NCBI GenBank assembly: GCA_010027295.1
Contig: RGVM01000132.1
Coordinates: 1 to 7,057 of the forward strand
Direction of reading: 5' to 3'
DNA from: Chitinophagia bacterium
GTDB taxonomy: Bacteria > Bacteroidota > Bacteroidia > Chitinophagales > Chitinophagaceae
Length of the DNA stretch: 7,057 nt
The notes below the pieces were generated by a model, which was not told the DNA's origin, did not search any database, and worked only from the letters and a program-made list of their open reading frames with translations. Position 1 is the stretch's first letter; each line of letters starts with the position of its first letter. A program made the position numbers and the translations under genes. Shown piece after piece: positions 6,937-7,057 of this stretch.

Positions 6937-7057
6937 ATGAGACATGTCCTCATCGCTCTCACGAGTCTATTCCTGTCGCTGTCACCGATGGCCACCCGTG
7001 GAACGGAACGTCAGCGAGGAGGCGATGCAGTTGATGCCGCCTCCCAGCGCGAAGCGG
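6937..7057 (+). CDS. N-terminus of an exported protein, cut by the window edge
   Basis: An ATG at 6937, 38 bases after the porP/sprF-like stop, opens a frame with no stop through the right edge (40 codons). The start MRHVLIALTSLFLSLSPMA has a positively charged N-region, a hydrophobic core and small residues, as in a signal peptide. The stretch after it (TRGTERQRGGDAVDAASQREA) is polar and low in information. No domain can be recognised. Same strand and short spacing suggest it continues the T9SS operon; genes after PorP/SprF homologues are often OmpA-family or other envelope proteins, but nothing visible here decides that. No clear Shine-Dalgarno sequence precedes it. Confidence 0.6.
   Translation, partial: MRHVLIALTSLFLSLSPMATRGTERQRGGDAVDAASQREA

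Overview
The window looks like chromosomal DNA from a GC-rich member of the Bacteroidota. Three things point there: a RecG with the Bacteroidota-type N-terminus (NPIEYLKGVGP, then LLKKELGIFTFGQLLEHFPYR), a giant surface protein ending in a gliding-motility-type (CHU_C, type B) type IX secretion signal, and a PorP/SprF-family outer-membrane protein. Type IX secretion (T9SS) is confined to the Bacteroidota and close relatives. The high GC content by eye and the SBBP + PKD + CHU_C architecture suggest a Chitinophagia-like lineage, but that narrower placement is inference.

Layout, all on the + strand. (1) Positions 3-2132 hold recG, the branch-migration helicase. It is complete at its 3' end. Its reading frame stays open to the left edge with no ATG, GTG or TTG before 96, so the first codon is either an unusual one (CTG at 30) or outside the window. 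(2) A 65-base gap (2133-2197) holds a 12-bp palindrome on the recG stop, a good Shine-Dalgarno sequence, and a possible 10-codon leader ORF whose stop overlaps the next start. (3) Positions 2198-5836 encode a 1212-residue secreted surface protein: signal peptide, DUF7948-like N-terminal domain, SBBP beta-propeller-type repeats, a cysteine-containing linker, four PKD domains and a type B sorting domain. (4) Six bases later, 5843-6898 encodes a PorP/SprF-family outer-membrane protein. (5) At 6937 a further reading frame opens with a signal-peptide-like N-terminus and runs off the right edge.

How the genes fit together: recG is a housekeeping gene and probably just the upstream neighbour. The surface protein and PorP/SprF protein form a cargo/partner pair. 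In the family, type B T9SS cargo depends on a co-encoded SprF-like protein for export and surface attachment. The tiny spacing supports co-transcription and perhaps translational coupling. The truncated secreted protein downstream may belong to the same operon.

I saw no tRNA, rRNA, CRISPR array, insertion sequence or convincing terminator. Apart from the cargo/partner pair, the features that most deserve checking are the leader-ORF arrangement at 2155-2201, the conserved-looking cysteine linker between propeller and PKD repeats, and the paired-cysteine pattern across the PKD domains.
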